The notes: generated by a model from the sequence alone, not told the origin. A stretch of 64,000 nt of DNA from Roseibium aquae (GCF_008711285.1 NZ_VXDC01000005.1:62001-126000), one strand, 5' to 3'. Positions 17,613 to 28,406 are shown, numbered from the stretch's first letter. Numbers and translations are program-made.

Positions 17613-19025
17613 TCATCTCGCCAGTTGGTCCTCAATCAGGTTCGCGGCGGCCAATCCTGTCTGATAGGCCCCGTGAGTGGTGCCGTGATGGGCGAAGGTC
17701 GTGTGCTCCCCGGCAAAAAGGATCGTGTTGGCCACCGGCTCTGCGAAGCGGTCAAAATCAGCCGGTGTGTTGCCGGCGGCGGCATAGGAATAGGCGCCCA
17801 GGGTATGGGGATCTTCAGACCAGCGTGTTGCCAAATGGCCCACCGGCTCGGAAATGCCATCGCCGAACATCGCGCGCAATGCGCTCATGCAATCGGCGAT
17901 CATCTCCGGATCGCTCATTCTCTCGGCGACAAAAGGATAATCTCCGACACTAACGGCCAGAAGGATGTTTTCCGAACTGAAGGTGCGGTAGTTGACGAAA
18001 TAATTCCAGCGGCCCTTCGGTTCGCTCATATACCCGAAATACTGAACAGTTTCCGGCCAGAAGGGCTCTTCGAACTTCAGCGCCAGTTTGGTGACGCTGC
18101 CGAAGCCGATTGTCTCGATGCTCGTTTGAAGCGCCTTGGGCAGCGGTGGATCGAACGCGATGGCGTGTCTTTTAAGGACGCCAAGCGGCACTGTGCAAAT
18201 CACGAAATAGGATTCGAATGTGCCCTTGGAGGTGCGGACGGCCGCCCCATCGCCTTCCTCGTATTCGATCGCCTCGACCATCGTGTCGAAGCGGATATCC
18301 AGGCCCGCCGCGAGGCTCTTTGGAATTCGGTCATAGCCTTCGGGCAGAATAACATCCGCCCCGTCATATTCATCGTCCTCGTCAAAGTAGTAGGCGGATA
18401 CTTTCTCGATCGGGCCTCCGGTTGCGAACTCCGTGTAGGCGCTCATCATCCAGCGCAGCACTGGATCTTGCAGACTGGACTCCGAGACATTGCGGATCGC
18501 CTCAATCAGCGGCTGGTCGGTGTCGAACGTGTCGTCGATCCTGGTGTAAAGGCGCTCGAGGTCCAAGTATTTGCTGTCAATCAGGGATGCGGAGACCGCC
18601 TCGCCGTTCTGTGCAAAGACCTGATAGCTTTCATCGGGCGTCACCACGGTCGTTAGGCCGATATGCTCGGCAAGGCCCGAGATGGGATTGCCGTCCGGAC
18701 GGTGGATCCAGCCCGCTCCCGCCTCGAACGGCGCTCCAAGCGACCAGTCGGTTTTTATCCGGCCGCCAACGTCCGACGTGGCCTCCAGAACAACAACTGA
18801 GTATCCAAGGTCCTGGAGGCGCCGTGCCGCGGCAAGCCCGGCGATGCCTGCGCCAATCACGATCACATCGAAGTCATCGTTCTGAGCAAAAACAGGCGAG
18901 ACCGACGAAACACCCGCGGCCAATGTTAAGGATGAAACACTTGCAAGAAAACGGCGCCGGGAGACCGATGCCCCCCCAGTGAAAGTCGACCGAAACACGT
19001 CGCACCTATTGTTTCGATCCGACAT
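17613..19025 (-). CDS. Tat-exported FAD-dependent amine oxidase
   Basis: Flavin amine oxidase (470 aa), related to polyamine and monoamine oxidases. A twin-arginine signal, SRRRFLAS followed by a hydrophobic stretch and VFAQ, occupies residues about 22-48, so the folded FAD enzyme is expected in the periplasm. The FAD dinucleotide fold IVIGAGIAGLAAARRL starts near residue 55, then LEATSDVGGRIKT and, at the C-terminus, LFAGEHTTFAHHGTTHGAYQTG. GAGGA before the ATG supports the start. The gene begins 9 bp after the adenylate cyclase stop, so the two are almost certainly co-transcribed. The amine substrate is unknown. Confidence 0.88.
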   Translation of the reverse strand: MSDRNNRCDVFRSTFTGGASVSRRRFLASVSSLTLAAGVSSVSPVFAQNDDFDVIVIGAGIAGLAAARRLQDLGYSVVVLEATSDVGGRIKTDWSLGAPFEAGAGWIHRPDGNPISGLAEHIGLTTVVTPDESYQVFAQNGEAVSASLIDSKYLDLERLYTRIDDTFDTDQPLIEAIRNVSESSLQDPVLRWMMSAYTEFATGGPIEKVSAYYFDEDDEYDGADVILPEGYDRIPKSLAAGLDIRFDTMVEAIEYEEGDGAAVRTSKGTFESYFVICTVPLGVLKRHAIAFDPPLPKALQTSIETIGFGSVTKLALKFEEPFWPETVQYFGYMSEPKGRWNYFVNYRTFSSENILLAVSVGDYPFVAERMSDPEMIADCMSALRAMFGDGISEPVGHLATRWSEDPHTLGAYSYAAAGNTPADFDRFAEPVANTILFAGEHTTFAHHGTTHGAYQTGLAAANLIEDQLAR

Positions 19026-19034
19026 TCTTCGTCC

Positions 19035-20750
19035 TCAATTTTTCCGCCCCTCAAGAACATAAGTTGTCATTGGACCACAGCCCTTAACGTCAATTTCGCC
19101 GCGCTTTTCCAGATCGTAACTGTTTTTCAGGCGCTCATATGTGGCCTCAGTGACCTGGATCATTCCAACCACACCCGTCGATTCCATACGGCTGGCAATA
19201 TTCACCGTATCTCCCCAGAGATCGTAGATGAATTTTTTCTTGCCGATGACCCCCGCGACAACGGTCCCGGAGTTGATTCCGATCCGGATCTGGAGTCGTT
19301 GCTCAAAGTCGGATGAGAACTCGTCCATAACCTTGAGCATTCCAATCGCCATTTCCGCACAGGCTTGTGCATGATCGTCCCGTGGATCCGGTAAACCGGA
19401 GGCGACCATGTACGCATCGCCGATTGTCTTGATTTTTTCCAATCCAAGGGTTTGGGTCAGTTCATCAAATCGAGAAAAAATCGTGTTCAGCATTGCCAGA
19501 AGATCGGTCGGCGCCATGGTCGCGGAAAGCGCTGTGAACCCTGCGAGATCCGCGAAGAGGACGCTGACCTCATTGTGTGAATCGGCAATCGGCTTATTTG
19601 TGTTCTTTAATTGTTCCGCAATCGAGCTTGGCAAGATATTCAGGAGGAGATTTTCCGCCCGATCATGTTCTTCGAGCGCCTTTTTTCGGCTGACTTGAAG
19701 CTGGTCCAGCATCCAGTTCAAAGTCCGCCCCAGTTGTCCAAGTTCATCCGTTCCTTCAGAGCGCACTCGGACTGTAAGATCATCCTTTTCGCCAATTTCT
19801 GCCACCGTTTTGCCGAGCCTCGAAATACGGCGCAGAACGAGGCGCTCCAGGAGAAACAAAATACAACAAATCAGGATGGCGCCTATGGCTGCCATTACGA
19901 CAAGCAACACGCGCAAACTTTGGATTCCGCGTGAATAAATGTCCCGGGGTATCTCCACCGCCCACAACAAGAGCGGATCCCCCAAGATTCCGGGCATGAG
20001 GATGTAACCCAACAGCGATTGAGGATTGTCAGCGACCATCAAGTGAGGCGGGTTATCAAAGGATGGTAAAGGATTTTCGTCCAGGAACGCTGTCAGATGC
20101 GGTTTTACGCCCGGCACATTCGGATTTACCATGAGGTTTTGGAAGTTCAGGTCGAGTTGGGTTCTTAGCCGCAACTGATCCAGCATTTTGGTGTCGAGGA
20201 CTTTTCCCGCCAACATGACGCCTCTGGGTGGCCCGCTGTCGTCACTCTTCAAAACAGGCGCCATAGCGATAAGGAGTGTTTCGCGGCGGAGTGTGACTAG
20301 ACCATATTCCTCCGGATAGTCTTCCAGTAAATCGCCGCTCGTACCCAATCGGTTCTCCAGACCGGCGATGATCGCTTTTGCGAGTTGTGGTTCGAGGCCG
20401 TAGCTTGACGTGTGCAGCGCATTGCCCAGGCTGTCGACAATCAGGACAAACTCAATCTCCGGCGCTGAAAATGTATCCGCCGCAAAATTGGAGCGTATGA
20501 ATTCCGGGTTGTCAGTTTCGATGAATCTGTAGGTGTCGTCCCAAGACGCAAAGTCTTCCAGCAAAGAGAACAATCGCTCCAGATCCGCATGAAACACTTT
20601 TTCAAGACGTTGAAGATCTTTGTTAGCGTTGTCGTTTTCCAGTTGCCGATAGCTCCCGAGCGTAATCTCCGAGACGAAATAGAAGAGCGCTGCAGCTGAT
20701 AAAATGAGCGTTGCAGATACAAGAAGAAGGGTCTTGAACCGCAATGTCAT
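19035..20750 (-). CDS. membrane-bound class III adenylate cyclase with CHASE4-like sensor
   Basis: Receptor-type cyclase (571 aa from the ATG at 20750; a longer start at 20807 is possible). Order: TM1 (about 7-27); a periplasmic domain of about 240 residues with the CHASE4-like FASWDDTYRF near 67-76; TM2 (about 280-302); HAMP (about 303-355); cyclase domain (about 393-571). Catalytic residues look complete: metal-binding D401 (FADLAGF) and D445 (TIGDAYM), the adenine-specifying lysine in EKIKTIGD and D510 in YDLWGD, and N517/R521 in VNIASRM. This predicts cAMP rather than cGMP formation. It is the first gene of an apparent two-gene unit with the amine oxidase. Confidence 0.88.
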   Translation of the reverse strand: MTLRFKTLLLVSATLILSAAALFYFVSEITLGSYRQLENDNANKDLQRLEKVFHADLERLFSLLEDFASWDDTYRFIETDNPEFIRSNFAADTFSAPEIEFVLIVDSLGNALHTSSYGLEPQLAKAIIAGLENRLGTSGDLLEDYPEEYGLVTLRRETLLIAMAPVLKSDDSGPPRGVMLAGKVLDTKMLDQLRLRTQLDLNFQNLMVNPNVPGVKPHLTAFLDENPLPSFDNPPHLMVADNPQSLLGYILMPGILGDPLLLWAVEIPRDIYSRGIQSLRVLLVVMAAIGAILICCILFLLERLVLRRISRLGKTVAEIGEKDDLTVRVRSEGTDELGQLGRTLNWMLDQLQVSRKKALEEHDRAENLLLNILPSSIAEQLKNTNKPIADSHNEVSVLFADLAGFTALSATMAPTDLLAMLNTIFSRFDELTQTLGLEKIKTIGDAYMVASGLPDPRDDHAQACAEMAIGMLKVMDEFSSDFEQRLQIRIGINSGTVVAGVIGKKKFIYDLWGDTVNIASRMESTGVVGMIQVTEATYERLKNSYDLEKRGEIDVKGCGPMTTYVLEGRKN

Positions 20751-20957
20751 TCTGTGTTCCGCTTGGTCATCGGCAGCTTCTCCCAGCACTGACAACCAAT
20801 AGACCATTCAAGTATTACGGAGAAATCCGATCAGCAGCGATGCTGCACATTGTTCTCGGCTGTCTGAAGTCTATCACTCTTATGAAAGCCTGACTATTGG
20901 CGTTTATGTACAGGATACGGCTGCCGGTCCAAAGGAACTACAGTGCCCGAAATGAAG

Positions 20958-21902
20958 CTATAAATGAAACACCCGGCTTGGCTGAAAGCGGCCTTTTTGG
21001 ATCGCGCCAAAGGCGACCGGCACACCCGCATGGCTGGCGAACGCCAGATCGCAATTTAAAGGTGCGTCGCGTCCGCGGAGCAAAATCGCCATGCCCTTCC
21101 GGATTTTCGCCGCATCATCAAGGGAAACAGGCAATTCGAGCAGGTCTTCCATGGCCTCGCGGACGGGCAGAAGGAATTCCGCGACAAGGCCGTCGACCGG
21201 GTCACCCTCTTCAAGCCCGTCGGCAGCTTCGATCAATTCGTCCAGGCCGACCATGTCGTCTTCGCCAAACGGGCCAACAAGCAAACGGCGGAGCTCTGTC
21301 ACATGACCGCATGTGTTCAAGCGGCGTGCCAAATCCCGGGCGATCGCGCGGACATAGGTTCCCTTGCCGCATTCGGCTTCGAAAACGGCCCGGTTCGCAT
21401 CGGGGCATTCGACTAGCGTCAAACGGTGGATGTCTATCGGACGCGCGGCGAGTTCGATGTCCTCTCCGTCGCGGGCAAGGTCGTAGGCCCGCTGCCCATC
21501 CACCTTGATCGCGGAAAACTTGGGTGGCACCTGCATGATGGTGCCGGTGAACTCCGGAAGCACGGCGTGAATGGCGTCCACAGTTGGCCGGTTGTCGGAC
21601 GTTGCGACAACGTCGCCTTCGGTATCGTCCGTATTGGTTTCCGCGCCCCAGGTCACCTCGAACCGGTAGACCTTGCGTCCGTCCATGACAAAGGGAACGG
21701 TCTTCGTCGCCTCGCCGAACGCGATGGGCAGGCAGCCGGTCGCACGCGGATCGAGCGTTCCGGCGTGGCCGACTTTCTCCGGCGACAGGATGCGTTTCAG
21801 CTTCCCCAAGGCGTCGTTAGATGTCAGGCCATAGGGCTTGTCCAAAACGAGCCAGCCGTTGACGGCGTTCTTTTTTCTTTTGCGTTGGTTTTGGCGCGCC
21901 AT
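20958..21902 (-). CDS. truB: tRNA pseudouridine(55) synthase TruB
   Basis: Makes pseudouridine 55 in the T loop of tRNAs (314 aa). The N-terminus NGWLVLDKPYGLTSNDALGKLK and the catalytic aspartate motif GHAGTLDPRATGCLPIAFGEATK are diagnostic, with RAYDLARDGEDIEL and GTYVRAIARDLA further on. It starts 12 bp after rbfA and is the last gene of the rimP-nusA-ylxR-infB-rbfA-truB series. The usual next gene rpsO is displaced by about 3.6 kb by the cyclase/oxidase pair. Confidence 0.97.
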   Translation of the reverse strand: MARQNQRKRKKNAVNGWLVLDKPYGLTSNDALGKLKRILSPEKVGHAGTLDPRATGCLPIAFGEATKTVPFVMDGRKVYRFEVTWGAETNTDDTEGDVVATSDNRPTVDAIHAVLPEFTGTIMQVPPKFSAIKVDGQRAYDLARDGEDIELAARPIDIHRLTLVECPDANRAVFEAECGKGTYVRAIARDLARRLNTCGHVTELRRLLVGPFGEDDMVGLDELIEAADGLEEGDPVDGLVAEFLLPVREAMEDLLELPVSLDDAAKIRKGMAILLRGRDAPLNCDLAFASHAGVPVAFGAIQKGRFQPSRVFHL

Positions 21903-21914
21903 TTGGAAAATCCG

Positions 21915-22325
21915 TTAGTCCTTTTCGTCCGGGGTGCTGAGATCCCGCGCCACGTTTGGCGAGTGCAGTAGAGTGTCAATCCGGTCATCGTCGTCGAATC
22001 GCGTGTCGAGGATGAACTTGAGGTCCGGCATGTATTTCATGGTCAGCCGGCGAGAGACCAGGCCCCGGAGGAACTTGGCATGACGGTTGAGAAGGTCCAC
22101 GACATCCTGGCCGCCCGCACCGCCAAGCGGCATGACCAGGCAGGTGGCAAGGCGCAGGTCCGGCGTCATGCGGACTTCCGGGACCGTGATGATCGTGCCC
22201 TTCAAATCCAGTTCCGTGACTTCACCGCGAGTGAAAATGTCGGACAGCTCCTTGCGCACGGTCTCGGCCACGCGCAACTGGCGCTGGGATGGGCCCTTTG
22301 GACCATGTCCATGATGTTTTGCCAT
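21915..22325 (-). CDS. rbfA: 30S ribosome-binding factor RbfA
   Basis: Assembly factor for the small ribosomal subunit (136 aa). The N-terminal stretch PSQRQLRVAETVRKELSDIF and the later VSRRLTMKYMPDLKFILDTRFDD are typical of the single KH-like RbfA domain. It lies 112 bp downstream of infB and 12 bp upstream of truB on the minus strand. Confidence 0.97.
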   Translation of the reverse strand: MAKHHGHGPKGPSQRQLRVAETVRKELSDIFTRGEVTELDLKGTIITVPEVRMTPDLRLATCLVMPLGGAGGQDVVDLLNRHAKFLRGLVSRRLTMKYMPDLKFILDTRFDDDDRIDTLLHSPNVARDLSTPDEKD

Positions 22326-22437
22326 TATCGTTATCCTTGCTGTTCGGCGCGCCGTGTCTCAAGCGCCCGAATGCAGTGCGCCGGCGGGGTCCTGTCGGAA
22401 CGCGCCGGCGCGAAAAGCAGTCGTTTCAATCCGGCCG

Positions 22438-25137
22438 CTAGAGTGTGCGGGCGATTTCCTCGACCCGGAAGCACTCGATGATGTCGCCCGGACGCATGTC
22501 CTGGTAGTTGACGAAGTTCATGCCGCATTCCTGACCGGATTCGACCGTCTTGACCTCGTCCTTGAAGCGCTTGAGCGTGCCGAGCTTGCCTTCGTGGATG
22601 ACCACATCGTCGCGGATAAGGCGCACGCTCGCACCGCGTTCGACGATGCCCTCGGTGACAAGACAGCCGGCGACTTTGCCAACCTTGGTGATATGGAAGA
22701 TTTCCTTGATCTCCGCGTTGCCAAGAAAGGTTTCCCGGCGCTCGGGTGACAAAAGCCCGGACATTGCCGCCTTCACATCGTCGACCAGATCGTAGATCAC
22801 GTTGTAATACCGGATCTCGATGCCATCGCGCTGGGCCGCTTCCCGCGCCTGCTTGTTGGCGCGTACATTGAAGCCGATGATCGGAGCCTTTGACGCCGAA
22901 GCAAGGGTGACATCGCTTTCGGTGATGCCACCAACACCGGCCAGGAGCACCCGGGCGGCAACTTCCTCGTTGCCGAGTTCCGCCAAGGCATGGTTGATCG
23001 CTTCGACAGACCCCTGGACGTCGCCCTTGAGGACCAGTGGGAATTCCTTTTTCCCCTTCTCCTGCAGACGGTTCATCATCTGCTCGAGCGATCCGCGCGA
23101 TCCGGATGCGACCACGGAGGCCTTTTCCCGGATTTGCCGCTGGCGGTAGTTGGCGATTTCCCGCGCCCGCGCTTCGTTCTCGACAACGGCGACCATGTCG
23201 CCCGCTTCCGGCGTTCCCTGGAACCCGAGGACTTCGACCGGTTTGGCCGGTCCGGCCTCTTTCACCTGGGTGCCGTTCTCGTCGAGCATGGCGCGCACAC
23301 GGCCCCACTCGGAGCCGGCCACCAGAATGTCGCCGGTACGCAGCGTGCCCTTTTGAACCAGAATGGTGGCCACCGGGCCCCGGCCCCGGTCGAGCTGGGC
23401 TTCAACCACGATGCCTTCCGCTGTCCGGTCCGGATTGGCCTTCAGTTCAAGAACTTCCGATTGCAGCAGGATCATCTCGAGGAGCTTGTCCAGATTCGTT
23501 CCCTGCTTGGCCGAGACCTCGACATCGATGACATCACCGCCCATGGATTCAACGACGATTTCATCGCTCAGCAACTCGGTGCGGACCCGGTTGGGATCGG
23601 CATCGGGCTTGTCGATCTTGTTGATCGCCACGATGATCGGTACATCGGCGGCCTTGGCGTGGGCGATCGCTTCCTTGGTCTGCGGCATGACGCCATCATC
23701 AGCAGCAACAACCAGGATCACGATGTCGGTCGATTTCGCTCCGCGCGCCCGCATTTGGCTGAAGGCCGCGTGGCCGGGCGTGTCGATGAAGGTGATCTTG
23801 TTGTCCCCCTGTTCGACCTGGTAGGCGCCAATATGCTGGGTGATGCCACCGGCTTCTCCGGTGACAACCTTGGCATTCCGGATTGCATCGAGGAGCGAGG
23901 TCTTGCCATGGTCGACGTGACCCATGATGGTCACGACCGGCGGGCGCGGCTTCAGCGTCGATGGGTCATCCTCGACCGAGAACAGGCCCACCTCGACATC
24001 AGCTTCCGACACGCGTTTGACCGTGTGCCCCATTTCCTCTGCGATCAGTTCAGCGGTGTCCGCATCGATCACATCATTGATCTTCAGCATCTGGCCTTGC
24101 TTCATCAGAAGCTTGATCACGTCCACGGCGCGTTCGGCCATGCGGTTGGCCAATTCCTGGATGGTGATGGCTTCCGGAAGCACGACTTCGCGGGAGATCT
24201 TTTCGCGCTGAACCTGTTGCTGACCGCGTTTGGCCTTTTCCTGGCGCCGGCGCATGGACGCAAGCGACCGCGAGCGTTGCTCTTCGCCGCCCGTGGCGGT
24301 CGAAATGGTCAGCTTCGACCGGCGCCGGTCTTCGTTTGCGCGCGGACGGGCCGGAGCGGCTGCCGGCTTTGCGCGTTTGACGGTTTTCAGTCCTTTGGCC
24401 CGGCCGTCATCTGCATCGCCTGCCTCGGCGGCGGGGCGCGCGGTTCCCGGGGTCGCTTTCGCTGCCCGATGCGGCCGGTCTTCGGCGGCTGCCGGCGGAA
24501 TTTTCGCCGTCTCGGCGGCGGCCAGCGGCTCATCAGCAATCTCTGGCTGAACGCTTGGTGCGTCGTCGGCCGTCTTGGCGTCGTTGTCTGCACGCTCAGA
24601 GGCCTGTTTGACTTCTTCCGTCTCGCGCAGTTTGCGCTGTTCTTCTTCCTGCTGGCGCTGTGCTTCTTCTTCGGCCGCCCGTTTAGCTTCTTCGGCGGCC
24701 CGGCGCTTGGCATCCTCTTCGGCCTGCTTGCGCTCTTCGACTTCGCGCACCTGCGCCATTTTCAAGGCGGCGGCCCGTGCGGCCGCCTCTTCCTTGGTCA
24801 GCGTGCGCAGAACGTTTCCGCCGCCCTTTTGAGGGCGCTGATTGCGCTGCTGGGGTTTGGCCGCCGGCTTCTGGCCGGCCGGTGCCGCATGTTGATCGGT
24901 GTGCAGGCGTTTTGTGGGTTCCACAGGGCGCTCGGCGCGTTGCACGGGCGCTTCCGGCTTCTGCTCTTGCCCAGGGACAACAACGCGGCGCTTTTTCTTT
25001 TCGACCACAACGGCCTTCGACCGGCCGTGCGAGAAGGACTGACGAACAGTTCCCTGATCGCCGCCGCGTCCCTTGAGGCCGAGCGTTTTGCGCTCAACGC
25101 TGATTGTCTTGTCACCCGGATTTTTCGTATCGCTCAT
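22438..25137 (-). CDS. infB: translation initiation factor IF-2
   Basis: GTPase that positions initiator tRNA (899 aa). The alphaproteobacterial layout is clear: an N-terminal low-complexity, Ala/Glu/Arg/Lys-rich linker (about 60-300) with a charged helix of EE and KR repeats, then the G domain with [16 protein letters not shown] and NKID, and the C-terminal tRNA-binding domains. The ATG at 25137 ([12 protein letters not shown]) is preferred over 25158, because it leaves a 7-bp gap to the upstream ylxR stop instead of overlapping it. Confidence 0.98.
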   Translation of the reverse strand: MSDTKNPGDKTISVERKTLGLKGRGGDQGTVRQSFSHGRSKAVVVEKKKRRVVVPGQEQKPEAPVQRAERPVEPTKRLHTDQHAAPAGQKPAAKPQQRNQRPQKGGGNVLRTLTKEEAAARAAALKMAQVREVEERKQAEEDAKRRAAEEAKRAAEEEAQRQQEEEQRKLRETEEVKQASERADNDAKTADDAPSVQPEIADEPLAAAETAKIPPAAAEDRPHRAAKATPGTARPAAEAGDADDGRAKGLKTVKRAKPAAAPARPRANEDRRRSKLTISTATGGEEQRSRSLASMRRRQEKAKRGQQQVQREKISREVVLPEAITIQELANRMAERAVDVIKLLMKQGQMLKINDVIDADTAELIAEEMGHTVKRVSEADVEVGLFSVEDDPSTLKPRPPVVTIMGHVDHGKTSLLDAIRNAKVVTGEAGGITQHIGAYQVEQGDNKITFIDTPGHAAFSQMRARGAKSTDIVILVVAADDGVMPQTKEAIAHAKAADVPIIVAINKIDKPDADPNRVRTELLSDEIVVESMGGDVIDVEVSAKQGTNLDKLLEMILLQSEVLELKANPDRTAEGIVVEAQLDRGRGPVATILVQKGTLRTGDILVAGSEWGRVRAMLDENGTQVKEAGPAKPVEVLGFQGTPEAGDMVAVVENEARAREIANYRQRQIREKASVVASGSRGSLEQMMNRLQEKGKKEFPLVLKGDVQGSVEAINHALAELGNEEVAARVLLAGVGGITESDVTLASASKAPIIGFNVRANKQAREAAQRDGIEIRYYNVIYDLVDDVKAAMSGLLSPERRETFLGNAEIKEIFHITKVGKVAGCLVTEGIVERGASVRLIRDDVVIHEGKLGTLKRFKDEVKTVESGQECGMNFVNYQDMRPGDIIECFRVEEIARTL

Positions 25138-25144
25138 ATTGCCT

Positions 25145-25798
25145 TCAGTCCTGCGCAACCGCTCCGGCTGCGTTGCTTATCTCTTCGAGTGCGGAATTGG
25201 ATCGAAATGCCTCCAGTTCGCGCACTCGCGATAGGAAGTTTTCGCTCGCTGAACCCGCAAGCAGTGCAGCATGTATCACATTTGACCGACCCAATGCCAA
25301 ATCCAATTGTGCCGATTCGAACAAACGGACGACAGGGCACCCGTTTGCAGTCTTTTCCAACCCCAGCGCTGCGGCCGAGAGCTTTCTCACACCATCGTCC
25401 GCCGCCTCGCTTGCGTGGATGAGGCCAATGACGGAACCGCCTCGCAAAGCGGCTTCGACTTTCGAGAACCCCGTGACCAATTCGCCAGCCTTGCGGGTCA
25501 GCGACAACGCTTGCAAAGCCGCGCGTACCATAAGGTCGTCCACGTTACCGGCCAGGCCAGGCTCAAGCTTTACGTCCGACTTGAAACCCCGGCCGAAAAC
25601 TTTTTTTCCGTCCTTTTCCGCGGCCTCTACCGCTGCTCTGGATGCGGTGATCCAGACACCGCGCCCAGGGAGTTTTCGTTTCAGATCCGGTGTGACCCGA
25701 CCTTCGGGGTCAAGGACAAACCGGATAAGTCTGTCGACGGGAACCACACTGCGGCTCACAGCGCAGCGCCGTTCCGTCGGCTCGTTTTTTCTCGGCAC
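25145..25798 (-). CDS. YlxR/DUF448 RNA-binding protein with L7Ae-like domain
   Basis: 217-aa protein with an N-terminal YlxR domain ([30 protein letters not shown], then [11 protein letters not shown]) and a C-terminal L7Ae/YlxQ-like domain from about residue 85 ([25 protein letters not shown]). In many bacteria these are separate genes (ylxR and ylxQ) between nusA and infB; the fused form is the usual one in alphaproteobacteria. The role is likely in RNA binding linked to transcription or ribosome function. It sits 45 bp after nusA and 7 bp before infB. Confidence 0.9.
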   Translation of the reverse strand: MPRKNEPTERRCAVSRSVVPVDRLIRFVLDPEGRVTPDLKRKLPGRGVWITASRAAVEAAEKDGKKVFGRGFKSDVKLEPGLAGNVDDLMVRAALQALSLTRKAGELVTGFSKVEAALRGGSVIGLIHASEAADDGVRKLSAAALGLEKTANGCPVVRLFESAQLDLALGRSNVIHAALLAGSASENFLSRVRELEAFRSNSALEEISNAAGAVAQD

Positions 25799-25843
25799 GG
25801 CGTTGTCCCGCCCTTTCCCGGCAAAATGCCGCCCGCCGTTCGG

Positions 25844-27499
25844 TCAATCGTTGAGGATCGCGCCGGATTGATCGGCTGCCTCGTCGGTTTCTGTTGCTTC
25901 GTCCTCGTCGAACTCTTCAACGGCGTCTTCGTCCGCGTCGCCGGCCAAATCGGCTTCCGTGATCCATCCCGCCGCCAGGCGGGCGGACATCACGATGGCT
26001 TCCGCTTCGGTGCGCGACAGGCCGAACTCGCTCAAGGTTCCCTCGAAACGTTTGGTCTCGCCGTCCTTGCGTTCCGTCCATCCGACGAGGTCGTCGGCAG
26101 CACACCCCGCCAGGTCTTCTATCGTCTTGATGTCATCCTTGCCGAGTGCGACCAGCATGGCCGTGGTCAAGCCATCGATGGACCGCAATTCGTCGGCGAC
26201 ACCCAATTCGCGCCGTTCGGCATCCAGTGTCGCTTCCTGTTCATCGAGAAAGTCGCGGGCGCGGGCCTGGATCTCCTCGGCGGTCTCCTCGTCAAAGCCC
26301 TCGATCATCGAAATCTCGTCGAGTTCGACGTAGGCGACCTCTTCGACCGAGGTGAAGCCTTCGGTGGCAAGCAACTGCCCGACCATCTCATCGACATTCA
26401 GCGCATCCATAAAGAGTTGAGAGCGCTCCTGGAATTCCTTCTGGCGGCGCTCCGATTCCTCATGTTCCGTCATGATATCGATCGCCCACCCGGTCAGCTG
26501 GGAGGCCAGCCGGACATTCTGACCGCGCCGGCCGATCGCCAGGGACAGTTGCTCATCGGGAACAACGACCTCGATCCGTTCGGCGTCTTCATCGAGAACG
26601 ACCTTCGCCACTTCGGCTGGCTGCAGGGCATTCACGATGAATGTGGCTGGATCCTGATTCCAAGGAATGATGTCGATCTTCTCGCCCTGCAACTCGCCGA
26701 CGACGGCTTGGACGCGGCTGCCGCGCATCCCCACGCAGGCGCCGACCGGGTCAATCGATGAGTCGTTCGAGATCACCGCAATCTTCGCGCGGGAGCCTGG
26801 ATCACGGGCAACGGACCGGATTTCGATCACCCCGTCATAAATTTCTGGCACTTCCTGGGCGAAGAGTTTTGCCATGAATTGCGGGTGGGTGCGCGACAGG
26901 AAGATCTGCGGTCCGCGCTGTTCGCGCCGGACATCGTGGATATAGGCGCGGATCCGGTCTCCCGTTCGGAAAATTTCGCGCGGGATCAACTCGTCGCGGC
27001 GGACGATTCCCTCGCCCCGTCCAAGATCGACGATCACGTTGCCGTATTCGGCGCGTTTGACGACGCCGTTCACGATCTCTCCAACGCGGTCCTTGAATTC
27101 GTCATACTGACGGTCGCGCTCGGCTTCCCGGACCTTTTGCACGATCACTTGCTTGGCGGACTGCGCGGCAATCCGGCCAAAGTCCAATGGCGGCAAAGGC
27201 TCTGCGATGAAGTCGCCGATGCTGGCTTCCGGGTTGCGGGCCTGGGCATCTTCAAGGGCGATTTCGGTCGAGATATTTTCCACGTGATCGACCACTTGCA
27301 GCAGGCGCTGCAGACGCATGTCGCCGGTCTTGGGATTGATCTCGGCCCGGACTTCCGTCTCGGTGCCGTAGCGCGAGCGCGCCGCCTTCTGGATCGCATC
27401 TTCCATCGCCGCGATCACAATGGCGCGGTCGATCGACTTCTCGCGCGCGACCGCGTCAGCGATCTGCAGCAATTCGAGCCGGTTCGCGCTGATAGCCAT
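25844..27499 (-). CDS. nusA: transcription termination/antitermination factor NusA
   Basis: RNA polymerase-binding elongation factor (551 aa). Visible domains: NTD (LELLQIADAVAREKSIDRAIVIAAMEDAIQKAAR), S1 (VNGVVKRAEYGNVIVDLGRGEGIVRRDE), two KH domains (DPVGACVGMRGSRVQAVVGELQGEKIDI and LSLAIGRRGQNVRLASQLTGW), and C-terminal helix-hairpin-helix repeats. The tail is acidic. It follows rimP after 66 bp and heads the nusA-ylxR-infB stretch. Confidence 0.98.
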   Translation of the reverse strand: MAISANRLELLQIADAVAREKSIDRAIVIAAMEDAIQKAARSRYGTETEVRAEINPKTGDMRLQRLLQVVDHVENISTEIALEDAQARNPEASIGDFIAEPLPPLDFGRIAAQSAKQVIVQKVREAERDRQYDEFKDRVGEIVNGVVKRAEYGNVIVDLGRGEGIVRRDELIPREIFRTGDRIRAYIHDVRREQRGPQIFLSRTHPQFMAKLFAQEVPEIYDGVIEIRSVARDPGSRAKIAVISNDSSIDPVGACVGMRGSRVQAVVGELQGEKIDIIPWNQDPATFIVNALQPAEVAKVVLDEDAERIEVVVPDEQLSLAIGRRGQNVRLASQLTGWAIDIMTEHEESERRQKEFQERSQLFMDALNVDEMVGQLLATEGFTSVEEVAYVELDEISMIEGFDEETAEEIQARARDFLDEQEATLDAERRELGVADELRSIDGLTTAMLVALGKDDIKTIEDLAGCAADDLVGWTERKDGETKRFEGTLSEFGLSRTEAEAIVMSARLAAGWITEADLAGDADEDAVEEFDEDEATETDEAADQSGAILND

Positions 27500-27565
27500 T
27501 CACTTCACTCCTCTGACGCCGTTCTTCAGGGCGCTGTCATTTTGTCCCGCGCGAGCGTTCACCGC

Positions 27566-28201
27566 TCAGTTGGGGGTGTTGTCCTGTTCGAACTGTTGAT
27601 CTGCGTCGCGGGCCGCAAGAGCAGCCTTTTCCGCCTTCAGGGCCGCAGTGATCAAATCGTCGGTAAGAACGAGCCTCGCCTCGCCGATTTCCGACAACGG
27701 CAATGTCACCGTGTCCGGCTCATCCGGTTTCGTGTCGGGAAGCTTGAGTTTCGCCATGCCGTTCTCAGCGCCCAGCAAAACGCCGCGAAACCGGCGGCGG
27801 CCGTCCTGCAGAACAGCCATCTCGATCTTGGTGTCATGTCCGGACCAGCGATCGAAATCACTTGTGCGCACCAGCGGGCGGTCGATACCGGGAGACGAAA
27901 CCTCCAGATGGTACGCCCGGTTGATCGGGTCTTCGACATCAAGCGCGGGCGACACGCCACGGCTCACGGTTTCGCAATCTTCGACGGTCATGGTTCCGTC
28001 CGGGCGCTCTGCCATGATCTGCAGGGTGCAGCCATTGGCCGCGCTGATCTTGGCGCGCACCAAACGGTATCCGAGATCCTCGATGACCGGCTCAACGATG
28101 GCGGCCACACGGGCTTCCAGTCCCTGTTCGGTAATAATCCGCGGTTCGTTCGCGCTCAATCCGTGCTCCTGCTCATTCTGCTCCGGCGAAGCCTGCCTCA
28201 T
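27566..28201 (-). CDS. rimP: ribosome maturation factor RimP
   Basis: Needed for 30S subunit maturation (211 aa). The conserved core runs from [32 protein letters not shown] through [39 protein letters not shown], which carries the family signature SSPGIDRPL. The C-terminus has an alphaproteobacterial extension rich in Ala, Asp and Gln. It is the first gene of the rimP-nusA-ylxR-infB-rbfA-truB group and is separated from trmB by a terminator. Confidence 0.95.
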   Translation of the reverse strand: MRQASPEQNEQEHGLSANEPRIITEQGLEARVAAIVEPVIEDLGYRLVRAKISAANGCTLQIMAERPDGTMTVEDCETVSRGVSPALDVEDPINRAYHLEVSSPGIDRPLVRTSDFDRWSGHDTKIEMAVLQDGRRRFRGVLLGAENGMAKLKLPDTKPDEPDTVTLPLSEIGEARLVLTDDLITAALKAEKAALAARDADQQFEQDNTPN

Positions 28202-28260
28202 TGTGGCTGCGGTTGGTACCTATGCCGCATGACCGGAATGTCATCGCGGATCGGGTAAGC

Positions 28261-28292
28261 CAAAAAGAGCGGGTCCGCGAAGGGCCCACTCT
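28261..28292 (-). terminator. terminator between trmB and rimP
   Basis: On the minus strand GAGTGGG pairs with CCCGCTC (7 bp including one G-T) around an inner GGCC-like loop, followed at once by TTTTT. It lies about 115 bp past the trmB stop and 60 bp before rimP, so it probably ends the lnt-to-trmB transcript; it could also act in the rimP leader. Confidence 0.7.
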
Positions 28293-28406
28293 CAATCTGC
28301 CAATGTAGCCGCTTGAGGTGATAGGCGAGGGTATACCGCCAAACTGAGGGGAAAAGCAAGCCCTCTTGGCAGATTCCAACGAAAGCTGCCGGCAAGACCC
28401 TTCAGA

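Noticed and set aside
22990..25422. 810-codon open frame antisense to infB and ylxR
   Set aside because: Rich in low-complexity stretches that mirror the IF-2 linker; no start signal.
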